The notes: generated from the sequence alone by a model not told the origin. A stretch of 64,000 bases of DNA from an uncultured Atopobiaceae bacterium (GCA_947625405.1 CANQOF010000003.1:1-64000), one strand, 5' to 3'. Counted from the first letter of the stretch, positions 42,732 to 51,948 are shown. Numbers and translations: made by a program.

Positions 42732-45691
42732 CGCCCGCGGCCTCGGCGCCAGCTCTCGATGAAACGATCGATCGACTTCGACGAGATGAGCGAGACTGAT
42801 TCGCTCGGCATCGCGCGCACGACCGCGGGGCCGTAGCTCCGCGTGAGGAGCCGACTATCGGCGAGGATGAGAACGCCCACGTCGGTGGAGGAGCGGATGA
42901 GGCGCCCCGCGGCCTGCTTCACCAAAAGCACCGCGTCGGGCAGCGAATAGTGGCTCCACGCTCGCTCATCGCGGCAATCTCGCTCCTGGGTGAGCGGGTC
43001 GGTGGGCACGGGGAAGGGCATCTTCGGCACGACCACGCAACGCAGCGTGTCGCCGGCCGCGTCGACGCCCTCCCAAAACGAACGCAGCGCGAGCAGCGAG
43101 AGCTCCTCCTCCCTCACGAAGCGTTCGCGAAGGCGCCGGATGTTCGTGCCGCGTTCTTGCTGGAGAAGCGGGAGCCCCGCCTCGCGAAGCCGCGGCATGA
43201 GGGAGCGGTAGACCTTCTCCATGTCGCGCCGGTTCGTGAAGAGAGTGAGCACCGAGCCGCCCATCGCCACGTGCACGTCGTAGAGGAAGTCCGTGAGGAG
43301 CCGTTGGTAGTTGGGGTTGTTTGGCTCGGGGAGCCCCTGCGCCACCACCACCTGCATCGCGTGGTCGAAGTCGTAGGAGGAATCAATCGCGAGCGTGGAG
43401 TAGGCGTCGGGGTCCACGAGGTCGAGCCCCGCGCTATGGCAGAAGCGCTCGAAGTTGCCCTCGAGGGCAAGCGTCGCCGAGCAGTAGACGACCGACATCA
43501 TCTCCGGATACCAGCGCTCGGCGAGCTCGGCGCCGATGTCGTACTTCTCCACCACGAGCTTTTCGGCGCCGCGACGCGAGGCCTGGAGGGAGGCGGAGAG
43601 GTAGGAGAAGGTGGTTTCGTCGGGCCGCTCGAAGACGTTCCTGAGCGCGCGGAGCACCTGCACGAGCTCGCGCTTCGGGCGATCGAGGTCGCCCGCCGGC
43701 GCGTCGAGGGCGTCGTTCACGAGCGCCTGCGCCTCGCCGAGATGGAGCACCAGCGTGGAGAGCGCGGGAATGAGGTTCTCCGCGCATGCCGCGAGCTCGG
43801 CAAAGGCCGGCATCGCGCGAAGCTCCTCGCTCACGCGCACGTCCTGGAGGTCGTAGCCCCCGCGATGCGCCGCGATGCGCACGACCTCCACGAGATTGTC
43901 GAAGAAGTCCGCGGAGAGCGGCGCGATCCTCGCCGCCTCCCCCGCCGCGCGGGTGAGGAGCGCCGCGGGGGTGGTGCCGGGGTCGATGCCCGACACCTGC
44001 ACGAGCAGGCTGTGGATGGCGCCCGTCTGGAGGCCGCCCAGCATCTCGAGCGCGTGGCTCATGCCCGAAGCGGACGCCTCGAGCGCCCACTGGCTGCGCG
44101 CCTCGTCCTCGAAGCCCTGTGCCTCATCCACCACCCAATGGCGGATGGGCGGGAGGATCTTGCCCTCGGCCTCCACGTCGCGAAGCAGGAGCGAGTGGTT
44201 CGTGACGACGATGTCCACGGATTGCGCGCGTTGGCGCGCGCCATGGAGCAGGCACGCCTGCGGGTAGAACGGGCAGCGCGCGTGGAGGCACTCCTCGGGC
44301 GTGGTGGTGAGGAGGCCGCGAGGCACGAACTTCCAGCGTATGCCCAGTGAATCGAGGTCGCCCTGCGGCGACTGGCAGGCCGAGGCGAGGGTGACCGCGA
44401 TGGCGTTCAGGAGGTCCGTCGCGGCGGCTTCGGGCGAGTTTCCCGTGGTCTGCACGGTGCGCTCGATGGGGAGATCCCAGTCGAGCGCGCGCTCGACGCG
44501 CCGCAAGCAGGGGTAGTGGTCGTAGCCCTTCAAGCTCGCGAATGTGACGCCCTCGGGGAGCGCGCGGCTGAGCGCGGGGAGCTCCGAGGCCACGAGCTGG
44601 TCGGTGAGGGCGTTGGTCTTCGAGGCGACGCCGCAGGTGATGCCGTTCTTCTTCGCGAAGAGCGCAAGCGGCAGGAGGTAGGCGACGCTCTTGCCGGTGC
44701 CGGTGGCGGCTTCGATCGCGCGATGCGTGGAGCTTGCGAGCGCGTCGGCCACCTCCTTCGCCATGCGCGTCTGCTCGGGACGCGGCTCGAAAGCCTCGTA
44801 CATCGCGCCGATCGCGCCCGCCCGCGAGAAGGCCTCCTCGATCTCCTCGCCGCTCGGCGCCACGAGGTTCGCGAGCTCGCGCGCGTCTTGCTTCTGGGGA
44901 AGCCTCTCGGCGCGCACGAGGTTGCGCCGCACCTCGCGAAGCGAGAACGAGGCTTCGGGGTCGGACGCGGCGAGCTGCTGGAAGATGGGGCGATAGGGCC
45001 AGGTGACCTCGGGGTGCGTGCTTGCGAGGCGCGCGAGGAAGCCCTGCGGCATGCCCTCGAGCGCGGCGAGGAGGATCGGCCACATGCCCGTGAGGGCCTC
45101 CACGTCCGCCATCGCGCGGTGCGTGACGGGGCTGATGCCGAAGGCCCTCGCCATTCGCGCGAGCGCGTGGCTCGAGAGGCGCGGGAGGGCGATGCGGCTG
45201 AGCATGAGGGAATCGATCCAGGTGTTCGCCAGGAGACCGTTTCCCGGGACCTTCGTGATGAACGAGCGATCGAAGGTGGCGTTGTGCGCGAGGATCGGAA
45301 GGCCACCCGCGAACTCCGAGAGCTCCGAGACCGCCTGCCGGGCGTCCGGCGCCTTCGCCACATCGAGGTTCGTGATGCCCGTGAGTTGGGTGATCTCCTC
45401 TGGAATGGCGACGTTGGGCTTCACGAAGGTCTGGAAGCTCCCCACCACTCGCTTTCCCGAGAGCCGCACCGCAGCGATCTCGATGAGGTCGTCATGGCGA
45501 AAGGAGAGGCCCGTCGTCTCCGTGTCGAGGACGACGAGATCCTCCTCGAGGAGGCCGAACGAGGTCGTCCGCGCGCGCTCGGGGAGGCTCCGGTAGAGCT
45601 CCGCCACCGCGTCCCGGGTGCCGGGGATCAGGAGTTTCTCGAGCTCAGCGGGGTCAAATGCGGCCGCTTGCGTTTCCCGCGCGCCGCTCAC
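42728..45691 (-). CDS. dinG: DinG-type helicase with N-terminal DnaQ-like exonuclease
   Basis: A 987-aa two-part DNA repair enzyme. Residues 40-215: a DnaQ-type 3'-5' exonuclease, with motif I VVLDTETTGL, motif II ILAHNATFDRSF and motif III MADVEALTGMW. Residues 300-985: an XPD/DinG-type superfamily 2 helicase, with Walker A IEAATGTGKSVAYLLPLALF, a DEAQ box (VVDEAQGFEDEAR) in place of the usual DEAH, motif V SFWEGVDAAGD and motif VI LVKQAAGRLIRS. Cysteines in YPCLRRV and CLHARCPFYPQAC probably hold a 4Fe-4S cluster. GTG at 45691 overlaps the ddl stop and has GGAGGAGGG upstream. Confidence 0.92.
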   Translation of the reverse strand: MSGARETQAAAFDPAELEKLLIPGTRDAVAELYRSLPERARTTSFGLLEEDLVVLDTETTGLSFRHDDLIEIAAVRLSGKRVVGSFQTFVKPNVAIPEEITQLTGITNLDVAKAPDARQAVSELSEFAGGLPILAHNATFDRSFITKVPGNGLLANTWIDSLMLSRIALPRLSSHALARMARAFGISPVTHRAMADVEALTGMWPILLAALEGMPQGFLARLASTHPEVTWPYRPIFQQLAASDPEASFSLREVRRNLVRAERLPQKQDARELANLVAPSGEEIEEAFSRAGAIGAMYEAFEPRPEQTRMAKEVADALASSTHRAIEAATGTGKSVAYLLPLALFAKKNGITCGVASKTNALTDQLVASELPALSRALPEGVTFASLKGYDHYPCLRRVERALDWDLPIERTVQTTGNSPEAAATDLLNAIAVTLASACQSPQGDLDSLGIRWKFVPRGLLTTTPEECLHARCPFYPQACLLHGARQRAQSVDIVVTNHSLLLRDVEAEGKILPPIRHWVVDEAQGFEDEARSQWALEASASGMSHALEMLGGLQTGAIHSLLVQVSGIDPGTTPAALLTRAAGEAARIAPLSADFFDNLVEVVRIAAHRGGYDLQDVRVSEELRAMPAFAELAACAENLIPALSTLVLHLGEAQALVNDALDAPAGDLDRPKRELVQVLRALRNVFERPDETTFSYLSASLQASRRGAEKLVVEKYDIGAELAERWYPEMMSVVYCSATLALEGNFERFCHSAGLDLVDPDAYSTLAIDSSYDFDHAMQVVVAQGLPEPNNPNYQRLLTDFLYDVHVAMGGSVLTLFTNRRDMEKVYRSLMPRLREAGLPLLQQERGTNIRRLRERFVREEELSLLALRSFWEGVDAAGDTLRCVVVPKMPFPVPTDPLTQERDCRDERAWSHYSLPDAVLLVKQAAGRLIRSSTDVGVLILADSRLLTRSYGPAVVRAMPSESVSLISSKSIDRFIESWRRGRGR

Positions 45692-46677
45692 GCGCCCTCC
45701 TCCGCGGGCCTCGGAAGCGCTCCCGTGCCCACTCCCGGACGCTCGAGCGCCCACTCCACGAGGTGCGTCACGAGCTCGCTGAAGGGCATGCCCGAGCGCG
45801 CGGCGCTATCCGGCAAGAGCGAGGTGGCCGTCATCCCGGGGATGGTGTTCGTCTCGAGGATGACGGGGGTGCCGTCGGGGGTGACGATGAAGTCCGAGCG
45901 CGATGCGCCCCAGCAGCCAAGCGCGGTATGCGCGCGAATCGCGAGCTCCTGAGCTCGGGAGATGATGCGCTCCGGCAGGCGCGCGGGGATCACATGATGG
46001 AGCTCGGAGGGCTCGTACTTCACCTTGATGTCGTAGAACTCCGCCCCCGTGACCACTTCGATCACGGGAAGGGCCTTCGGCTCCTTGCCGCCGATGACGG
46101 GCACGGTGATCTCCATGCCACTCACGGCCTCCTCCACCACCGCATGGCTCGAGGATTGGAGCGCGAACTCGAGCGCCGCGGGGAGGTCCTCCGCCACGCT
46201 CACCTTCGAGACGCCGTGCGAGGAGCCGTTCACCGCGGGCTTCACGAAAAGCGGCAGCTCAAGGGCGCTGAGGATGCGCGCCACCGTGGCCTTTGAGGCG
46301 TCCGCGACGCTCAGGCCCTTCGCGATGGGGATGCTGGATTCCTCGTACACCCAGCGAGAAATCGCCTTGTCGGACGCCATGGAGGACGCGAGCACGCCGG
46401 AGAACGTGTAGGGGATGTGCAGCACCTCGAGGAGGCCTTGGATGCAGCCGTCCTCGCCGAAGGGGCCGTGCATGGCCACGAACGCGAGGTCGAAGTCGCC
46501 GTCCACGAGGCGGCGGATGGTCGCGCTCTCGGCCACGTCCAGCATCTCCACGCTCGAGAAACCGGCGTCCCGGAGCGCGCCCAGGCACGCGGTCGCGGAT
46601 TCCATGGAGATCGGGCGCTCGTCTGACCATCCGCCCCAGAGAAGGGCGATGCGCGTGTGGAGAAGGGAGTTTTCCAT
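45688..46677 (-). CDS. ddl: D-alanine--D-alanine ligase
   Basis: ATP-grasp ligase, 329 aa, making the D-Ala-D-Ala dipeptide of peptidoglycan. Motifs: LLWGGWSDERPISMESATA at residues 11-29, AMHGPFGEDGCIQGLLE at about 68-84, YTFSGVLASSMASDKAISRW, PLFVKPAVNGSSHGVSKV, then SDFIVTPDGTPVILETNTIP with the metal ligands, and GMTATSLLP. The usual HG(x)xGEDG is present. ATG at 46677 is chosen because the domain starts close behind; a second ATG lies six codons upstream. It is translationally coupled to dinG (4-bp GTGA overlap) and divergent from rlmN. Confidence 0.96.
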   Translation of the reverse strand: MENSLLHTRIALLWGGWSDERPISMESATACLGALRDAGFSSVEMLDVAESATIRRLVDGDFDLAFVAMHGPFGEDGCIQGLLEVLHIPYTFSGVLASSMASDKAISRWVYEESSIPIAKGLSVADASKATVARILSALELPLFVKPAVNGSSHGVSKVSVAEDLPAALEFALQSSSHAVVEEAVSGMEITVPVIGGKEPKALPVIEVVTGAEFYDIKVKYEPSELHHVIPARLPERIISRAQELAIRAHTALGCWGASRSDFIVTPDGTPVILETNTIPGMTATSLLPDSAARSGMPFSELVTHLVEWALERPGVGTGALPRPAEEGA

Positions 46678-46748
46678 GGCCTCACGCTCTCTCATCGGAT
46701 ACCGTGGCACGAGGATACCCCACGACCTCAACAAGAATTGGTGCTGTG

Positions 46749-47837
46749 ATGGCAAACGAGAACCCCTCCGGCGGCACAGGAAGCGCCCAAGGCGCGCATA
46801 TGGTCTCTAACCTGCGAGAACTTTCCCACGAAGAGCTCGCGGACGTGCTCGGGGAGCTCGGTGCGCAGGCGTTTCGCGTGAAACAGGTGGAGGAGTGGCT
46901 CGCGCGGCCCGAGGTCCAAAGCTTCGACGCGATGACGAACCTGCCGAAGGCGCTCCGAGAGGCGCTCGCGGAGCGCTATTCGCTCTCGAGCGTGGCGATC
47001 GCGGCAACGCGCGTCTCGAAGGACGGATCGCGCAAATACCTCGTGAAGTGCGCCTCTGACGGCACGTATGTGGAGTGCGTGGGGCTGCCGTCTTCCGGGC
47101 GCCTCTCGGTCTGCGTGTCCACTCAGGCGGGGTGCGCCATGGGCTGCGCCTTCTGCGCGACCGGCCGCTCGGGCCTCTCGCGGAGCCTCACCGCGCGCGA
47201 GATCGTGGACCAGGTGGGGGTCGTGCGCGCGGATTTCGGCCTTCGCGTGTCGAGCGTCGTCTTCATGGGGCAGGGCGAGCCATTCGCGAACTACGACGCC
47301 ACGCTCGCCGCGCTCCGCATCCTGAATGCGCCCGGCCCTAAGACGATCGGCGCGCGGCATTTGACGGTCTCCACCTGCGGAATCATCCCCCGCATCCGGC
47401 AGTTTTCCAAGGAGCCCGAGCAGTTCACCCTCGCGATCTCGCTCCACTCCGCGGTGCAGGCCACGCGAAACGCGCTCATGCCGGCGGTGCGCAAGTACCC
47501 GCTCACGCGCCTTCACGAGGCGCTCCAGGACTACGCCTGGCGCACGCACCGGCGCCCCACCTACGAGTTCGCCCCCATCGAGGGCGTGAATGACACGACG
47601 CCCGAGGTAGAGGCACTCGTGGACTTCTGCGTGGGGACGCTTTGCCACGTGAACTTGATCCACTTAAACGAGCTCGAGGGAAGCCCGCTCAAGCCCTCCC
47701 CCGCCGCGCGCGTCCGTGCGATCCAAGCGCGCCTCGAGCGCGCCGGCGTGGAGACGACGATCCGCGAGCCCCGAGGCCAGGACATCGAAGCCGCCTGTGG
47801 CCAACTCCGCCAGAGGCTCGAGGGCATGGGGTTTTGA
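46749..47837 (+). CDS. rlmN: Dual-specificity 23S rRNA/tRNA methyltransferase RlmN
   Basis: Radical SAM enzyme, 362 aa, methylating C2 of A2503 in 23S rRNA and A37 in some tRNAs. The 4Fe-4S motif CAMGCAFCATG (Cys-x3-Cys-x2-Cys) lies at about residues 132-142. The N-terminal HhH-like region ELGAQAFRVKQVEEWL and the VVFMGQGEPFANYD and LAISLHSA segments are typical. The substrate-linked cysteines are one in the LCHVNLIH region and one near the C-terminus (EAACGQL). The start could be ATG 46749 (poor ribosome site) or ATG 46800 (AAGG five bases upstream, and closer to family length). Confidence 0.95.
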   Translation: MANENPSGGTGSAQGAHMVSNLRELSHEELADVLGELGAQAFRVKQVEEWLARPEVQSFDAMTNLPKALREALAERYSLSSVAIAATRVSKDGSRKYLVKCASDGTYVECVGLPSSGRLSVCVSTQAGCAMGCAFCATGRSGLSRSLTAREIVDQVGVVRADFGLRVSSVVFMGQGEPFANYDATLAALRILNAPGPKTIGARHLTVSTCGIIPRIRQFSKEPEQFTLAISLHSAVQATRNALMPAVRKYPLTRLHEALQDYAWRTHRRPTYEFAPIEGVNDTTPEVEALVDFCVGTLCHVNLIHLNELEGSPLKPSPAARVRAIQARLERAGVETTIREPRGQDIEAACGQLRQRLEGMGF

Positions 47838-48286
47838 GGAGCCCCGCATGCTCGTTCGGCACGCCAACCCATAAAGCAAAACTGATCCAAAGCGCAAAGC
47901 TGGAACGAGCCAACTCATAAACCCAAGAACGGCCGAATCGTAAAGTTTCCCCGTAGAGGGCTGGATGATGCTGATTACCACCTGTCAAAGAGCAGATAGA
48001 AGACCTCGCTAGTGATACGCGATCCGCCCTTTCCGTGAGGTCGCGTGGATCAAAGAGCTATGGGCGCGCCAGCGTTCCTCATGGTCCCCACCGCCGGCGC
48101 TGCGGCATATCAGAGACGCGACGGGGTGCAGGTGGCCACCCTGGGGCTCCTTGGGCCTAAGGACTTTTCGACACGTTGCAAACATATGTTCGTAACTTTG
48201 CGTAACCGCAGGTAAGCGACGCAAGAGCGCCATTCCTCACACGTGATGCGCAGTGACCGACTGTTTTAACTTGTCGTACGGCAGTA
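47838..48286. other. Convergent intergenic region with LexA-box-like palindrome
   Basis: 450 bp between the 3' ends of rlmN (plus) and the small YtxH-like gene (minus), so no protein-gene promoter is expected. It contains CAAACATATGTTCG at 48179-48192, a near-perfect match to the Gram-positive SOS box CGAACnnnnGTTCG. Next to it, TTGCGT...ACGCAA forms an inverted repeat at 48198-48225. GC-rich self-complementary segments at 48030-48150 suggest a structured RNA. No clear protein gene; the short minus-strand frame here lacks a ribosome site. Confidence 0.4.
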
Positions 48287-48529
48287 TCAGAAGCCGGCTT
48301 GCTCCCATTGCTGGGCCACATAGCTGCGGTTCGCATCGATGCGCGTCTGCTCGTCCGCGACGTCCTTGCCCATGATCGTATCTCGCACGTCGTTGCCGAT
48401 CTCGATGCCCTTCTGGGCGATGTGCTGGAGGTTCTCCTTTGCCTCGTCGGGAAGCAGGAATTGATAGATGGCGAAGGCTCCCCCCACGACGACGCCCGCG
48501 AGCACGACCTTGCCGAGGAACTTAGACAT
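48287..48529 (-). CDS. Small YtxH-like membrane-anchored protein
   Basis: An 80-aa protein with a single N-terminal hydrophobic helix (FLGKVVLAGVVVGGAFAIYQF) and a charged helical tail (EAKENLQHIAQKGIEIGNDV). This is the layout of YtxH-type small proteins linked to envelope or stress functions; sequence similarity is too weak to be sure. ATG at 48529 has GGAGGTG upstream and overlaps the parB stop by 8 bp, so it belongs to the parA-parB operon. Confidence 0.65.
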   Translation of the reverse strand: MSKFLGKVVLAGVVVGGAFAIYQFLLPDEAKENLQHIAQKGIEIGNDVRDTIMGKDVADEQTRIDANRSYVAQQWEQAGF

Positions 48530-49385
48530 CACGCACCTCCCAGCGGACGATCGCCTGCACGAGACGGGCAAGTTCGTCCTCGTCTTCGAACTGGATTTCG
48601 ATCTTGTTCTTACCCCGCACGGACTTCACCCGCACCGCGGTGCCCAGCGCCTCTCGAAGCTGCCGCGCGGCACGCTTGAAACTCTCCGGCGATACGGTGC
48701 GTGTGCGCACCACCTCGGTGCTGCCAGAAAACAATGGCGCAAGGTTTTCTGTCTGGCGCACCGTCAAATTGTTGTCCACCACTTGATGGGCGAGACGCAC
48801 GCGACCATCGTCGTCGGCCACCGCGAGGATGGCACGGGCATGTCCCGCCGTGAGGAGGCCTTGCGAGAGCATGTCCTGCACCTCATCGGGAAGATCCAGT
48901 AGGCGCACCGCGTTCGCCACGTAGGCGCGCGACTTCGACACCTCTTCGGCGATCTTCGTCTGCGAGAGCTTCTCCTTGTCCATCAGGGTTTTATAGCCTT
49001 GGGCTTCCTCGATGGGATTGAGGTCACTTCGTTGCAGGTTTTCCACGAGCGCGAGGCGGAAGGACTCCGCATCGTCCGCCTCGCGAATGAGCACGGGCAC
49101 CTCTTTGAGGTCCGCCTTTTTCGCCGCTTGATAGCGCCGCTCGCCCGCGATGATCTCATAGCCTTTACCCACGGGACGCACGAGGAGCGGTTGGAGCACG
49201 CCGTGCTTCTTGATGGAATCGGCGAGTTCCGCGAGCTCATCCTCGTCAAAGTCCACGCGCGGCTGGTCGGGGTTGCGCTTGATATCCTTCAGGGGCACCT
49301 CGAGCGGCGTCTTTACGCTCTCCAGAGGCTCCACATCGCCCATGAGGGCGTTCAGACCCTTGCCGAGCCCTGCTTTCTTAGCCAC
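48522..49385 (-). CDS. parB: Chromosome partitioning protein ParB
   Basis: CTP-dependent DNA clamp that loads at parS and segregates the origin, 287 aa. N-terminal KKAGLGKGLNALMG, ParA-contacting; the CTP-binding box GERRYQAAKKADLKEVPVLI at about residue 80; the HTH that reads parS, LSQTKIAEEVSKSRAYVANA; and a C-terminal dimer domain ending LARLVQAIVRWE. The GxxRxxA (GERRYQA) and ENLQRSDLNPIEEA motifs are intact. GTG start at 49385, overlapping parA by 8 bp. Cognate parS sites lie at 50234 and 52106. Confidence 0.96.
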   Translation of the reverse strand: MAKKAGLGKGLNALMGDVEPLESVKTPLEVPLKDIKRNPDQPRVDFDEDELAELADSIKKHGVLQPLLVRPVGKGYEIIAGERRYQAAKKADLKEVPVLIREADDAESFRLALVENLQRSDLNPIEEAQGYKTLMDKEKLSQTKIAEEVSKSRAYVANAVRLLDLPDEVQDMLSQGLLTAGHARAILAVADDDGRVRLAHQVVDNNLTVRQTENLAPLFSGSTEVVRTRTVSPESFKRAARQLREALGTAVRVKSVRGKNKIEIQFEDEDELARLVQAIVRWEVRDV

Positions 49386-50184
49386 GGCGAATCACTTCCT
49401 TTGCAAGTTGGAGGTATGCGCGCGATCCATTGTTGTAGCGTGCGTACTGCGTGACGGGCATGCCATACGACGGCGCCTCCGCAATCTTCACGGTGCGCGG
49501 GATGACGGTCTTGAAGACGCGTACGCCAAAGTACTTGCGCACCTCTTCCGCAACCTGGTTCGAGAGCGTCGTGCGCTTGTCGTACATTGTGAGAAGGACG
49601 CCGAAAATCGATATATCGGGATTCAGGCGCGCCTGGACCATGGCGAGCGTGTCGAGCAGCTTCGTAACACCCTCCAATGCGTAGTATTCGCATTGGATCG
49701 GCACCAGCACAGAATTGCTCGCCGCGAGTGCGTTCAGGGTGATGAGGCCGAGCGACGGGGGACAGTCGATGATCACATAATCGAACTGCTCCTTATAGTC
49801 GCTCAGGGCGTTTTTGAGCATCATCTCGCGATTGTCGGCGTTCACAAGCTCGATTTCCGCGCCCGCGAGGTCGATCGATGCCGGCACGAGAAAGACTTTC
49901 TCGGCACTCGTCTTGCGCACCGCATCCTCGATCGTCGCTTCACCTGCGAGTATCTCGTAGACCGACGGATCGTCCTCGCCGACTTCCACGCCGAAGCCGC
50001 TCGTCGTGTTCGCCTGAGGATCGAAATCGATCACCAGCACCTTACGATCGTTCTCGCCGAGCGCTGCCGACAAATTCACCACCGTTGTCGACTTTCCGAC
50101 ACCGCCTTTTTGGTTGATTACCGCGATCACGCGTGCGGGAGAATCCGGTTTGTGACGTTTTACGGCCGATACATCCACGTTCAC
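49378..50184 (-). CDS. parA: Chromosome partitioning ATPase ParA (Soj)
   Basis: Walker-type ATPase that moves ParB-parS complexes over the nucleoid, 268 aa. Deviant Walker A NQKGGVGKSTTVVNLSAALG at about residues 24-43; Walker A' VLVIDFDPQANTTSGFGV; Walker B YVIIDCPPSLGLITLNALAA. The C-terminal region has KTVIPRTVKIAEAPSYGMPV, diagnostic of chromosomal ParA. Start GTG at 50184 or, better spaced from GAGGAG, GTG at 50178. The leader holds a perfect parS 50 bp upstream. Confidence 0.97.
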   Translation of the reverse strand: MNVDVSAVKRHKPDSPARVIAVINQKGGVGKSTTVVNLSAALGENDRKVLVIDFDPQANTTSGFGVEVGEDDPSVYEILAGEATIEDAVRKTSAEKVFLVPASIDLAGAEIELVNADNREMMLKNALSDYKEQFDYVIIDCPPSLGLITLNALAASNSVLVPIQCEYYALEGVTKLLDTLAMVQARLNPDISIFGVLLTMYDKRTTLSNQVAEEVRKYFGVRVFKTVIPRTVKIAEAPSYGMPVTQYARYNNGSRAYLQLAKEVIRRG

Positions 50185-50233
50185 TCCTCGTTTAAGCTGC
50201 GGTTTCTTCTAAGAATACACAACTTCTCGGACC

Positions 50234-50249
50234 TGTTTCACGTGAAACA
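50234..50249. promoter_or_regulatory. parS site (perfect)
   Basis: TGTTTCACGTGAAACA, identical to the bacterial parS consensus, 50 bp upstream of parA. ParB loading site. Confidence 0.97.
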
Positions 50250-50273
50250 ACTCTATATTCCTGACCTGCAAGA

Positions 50274-50472
50274 GGGTGTGTGGGTATGTGCCTCTCGGAT
50301 CCCGGTTCCCGCCCGTTCGGGCCACCGACTTTCACCGGCCCTTTTTCTCGGGTGACACACCTCCAATTGGCATACGGGCTTTGGTTCCGCCGGACCACTC
50401 CTCCGGTCCGAGAAAAAGGGCCTACTCCTTACGGCTTCCACAGGGCTCCGAGAGGCACATACCCACACACCC
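50274..50472. repeat. Nested 199-bp inverted repeat
   Basis: Perfect 26-bp outer arms at 50274-50299 and 50447-50472 (right arm reads TCCGAGAGGCACATACCC...). Inside, a perfect 15-bp pair GGCCCTTTTTCTCGG (50337-50351) and CCGAGAAAAAGGGCC (50408-50422), then CGGACC/GGTCCG at the core. It could extrude a large cruciform or be a MITE-like element. No target duplication was seen at its ends. Confidence 0.9.
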
Positions 50473-50545
50473 AATACACTCGACACTTTTTACCACGAGG
50501 TTAAGAAAGCGCGGAGTATTCATCCGAATTCTCCGCTTCAATCCC

Positions 50546-50571
50546 GTGCGGAATTCGGTTGAATTCCGCAC
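50546..50571. repeat. GAATTC-type hairpin 1
   Basis: GTGCGGAATTC, loop GGTT, GAATTCCGCAC: a perfect 11-bp stem. It is related in design to the hairpin at 51569-51594; both have GAATTC arms meeting over GGTT or AACC. Confidence 0.85.
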
Positions 50572-50860
50572 GATCCGCTCGCCGCTCAATCTCTACTACA
50601 TACTCACATACTTGCACCATTTCTATTGATTCGCCGCCTATCTATGCATCGATACCGCACAAACCATCCCTATGGGACCTAGAGAAACCGACCAAGCAAT
50701 TCCCCCTAGATTATTCAACTCATCGTGCTCGCGCGAACTCTTTACCCTCATCGCCCGGCATTGTTCTTGAGATTCGCGAAGCGATGTTACTGAGTCGCCT
50801 ACAAGAATGTCGTTGAATATCCACTCGAGTACGACGGCCTTTCAACCCACCACGGTGCCC

Positions 50861-51486
50861 AACACGGTATCCAGCGACTTCTTCACTCCATAATCAACGC
50901 AAGCATGTTGCCTGTAGCCATAGAGAGCACAGAGAACTCGACAGAATTCCATGCATCTCACGCCCTTGAGACCCTTAAATCCGCTTCGATTCACCGTGTT
51001 TGCGCGAACACGGTATCCAACGACTTCCTCACTCCATAACCAACGCAAGCACTTTGCCTATATCCAAAGAGAGCACAGAGAACTCGATAGACTTCATCGA
51101 CTAGATTCCAAGCACCTCACGCCCTTGAGACCTTTGTAAACCGCTTCGGTTCATCGTGATTGCGCGAACAAGGCATCCAGCGACTTCTTCACTCCATAAT
51201 CAACGCAAGCACTTTGCCTGTAGCTACAGAGAGCACAGAGAACTCGACAGACTTTATCGACTGGATTCCATGCATCTCACGCCCTTGAGACTTTTGTAAA
51301 CCGCTTCGATTCATCGTGTTAGAGCGAACACGGTATTCAGCGACTTCTTCACTCTATAGCCAACGCAAGCACTTTGCCTCAAACCAAAGAGGGCACAGGG
51401 AGCTCGACAGAATACATCGACTAGATTCCATGCATCTCACGCCCTTGAGACCTTTGTAATCCGCTTCGATTCATCGTGTTTGCGCG
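50861..51486. repeat. Four long tandem repeats (146-160 bp)
   Basis: Units begin with AACACGGTATCCAGCGACTT or close variants at 50861, 51007, 51167 and 51327, and the array stops at 51487. Unit 1 is 146 bp because it lacks a 14-bp ACTTTATCGACTGG-type block; the others are 160 bp. Each holds TCACTCCATAATCAACGC, GAGAGCACAGAGAACTCGA and CTCACGCCCTTGAGACC. They are non-coding and not clustered short repeats with unique spacers, so this is not a CRISPR. Confidence 0.92.
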
Positions 51487-51568
51487 AACCTTTCGTCACC
51501 TTCTCCTGATTTGTTATTAAGATCCCCATGCAAAGATATCGGAACGATTTCTTTGCGCTGTGTTAGCA

Positions 51569-51594
51569 GTCGAGAATTCAACCGAATTCTCGAC
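51569..51594. repeat. GAATTC-type hairpin 2
   Basis: GTCGAGAATTC, loop AACC, GAATTCTCGAC: a perfect 11-bp stem, sister of 50546-50571. The two mark either side of the tandem-repeat array. Confidence 0.85.
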
Positions 51595-51848
51595 TGGATC
51601 TGAACGACAAACTCGAAGAGTTTGCGCGCTTTTTTAGAACCGTAGTTTTAGTTCGGTTGCTATGAACAGAGCAAAGAAATCGGCGGACACCGTTTCGAGC
51701 ACCGTATTGAGTTGCAAAGCCGTCGTGCTCGTCCAGGTGGCCGTCGATTTCTTTGCGGATGGTCGGTAGACCGTTTTAAGCCCGAGCTCCGCATAAGGAA
51801 GCAGGGAATCAGGGGCGGCGATGCGAAGCGAGAAAGGAATCCTGAGTG

Positions 51849-51948
51849 GTTTGGCGTGTATGGCCTGAGCGACTTCCGCAGGCTTTAAGAGTGCATGTGG
51901 GCGTACGCTTGCGGCCGAGGACCCGAGCGAAGGCCATACACGCCAAAC
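51849..51948. repeat. 18-bp-arm inverted repeat upstream of rsmG's 3' end
   Basis: GTTTGGCGTGTATGGCCT at 51849-51866 is matched exactly in inverse by AGGCCATACACGCCAAAC at 51931-51948, with a 64-bp GC-rich spacer. It lies 43 bp beyond the rsmG stop and could form a long stem ending the rsmG-side transcript. Confidence 0.85.

Noticed and set aside
48009-48233. A 74-codon minus-strand frame in the rlmN gap
   Set aside because: No ribosome site, mixed codon use; the region looks more like structured non-coding DNA.
50861-51486. CRISPR array
   Set aside because: Whole units of 146-160 bp repeat without unique spacers and no cas gene is present.
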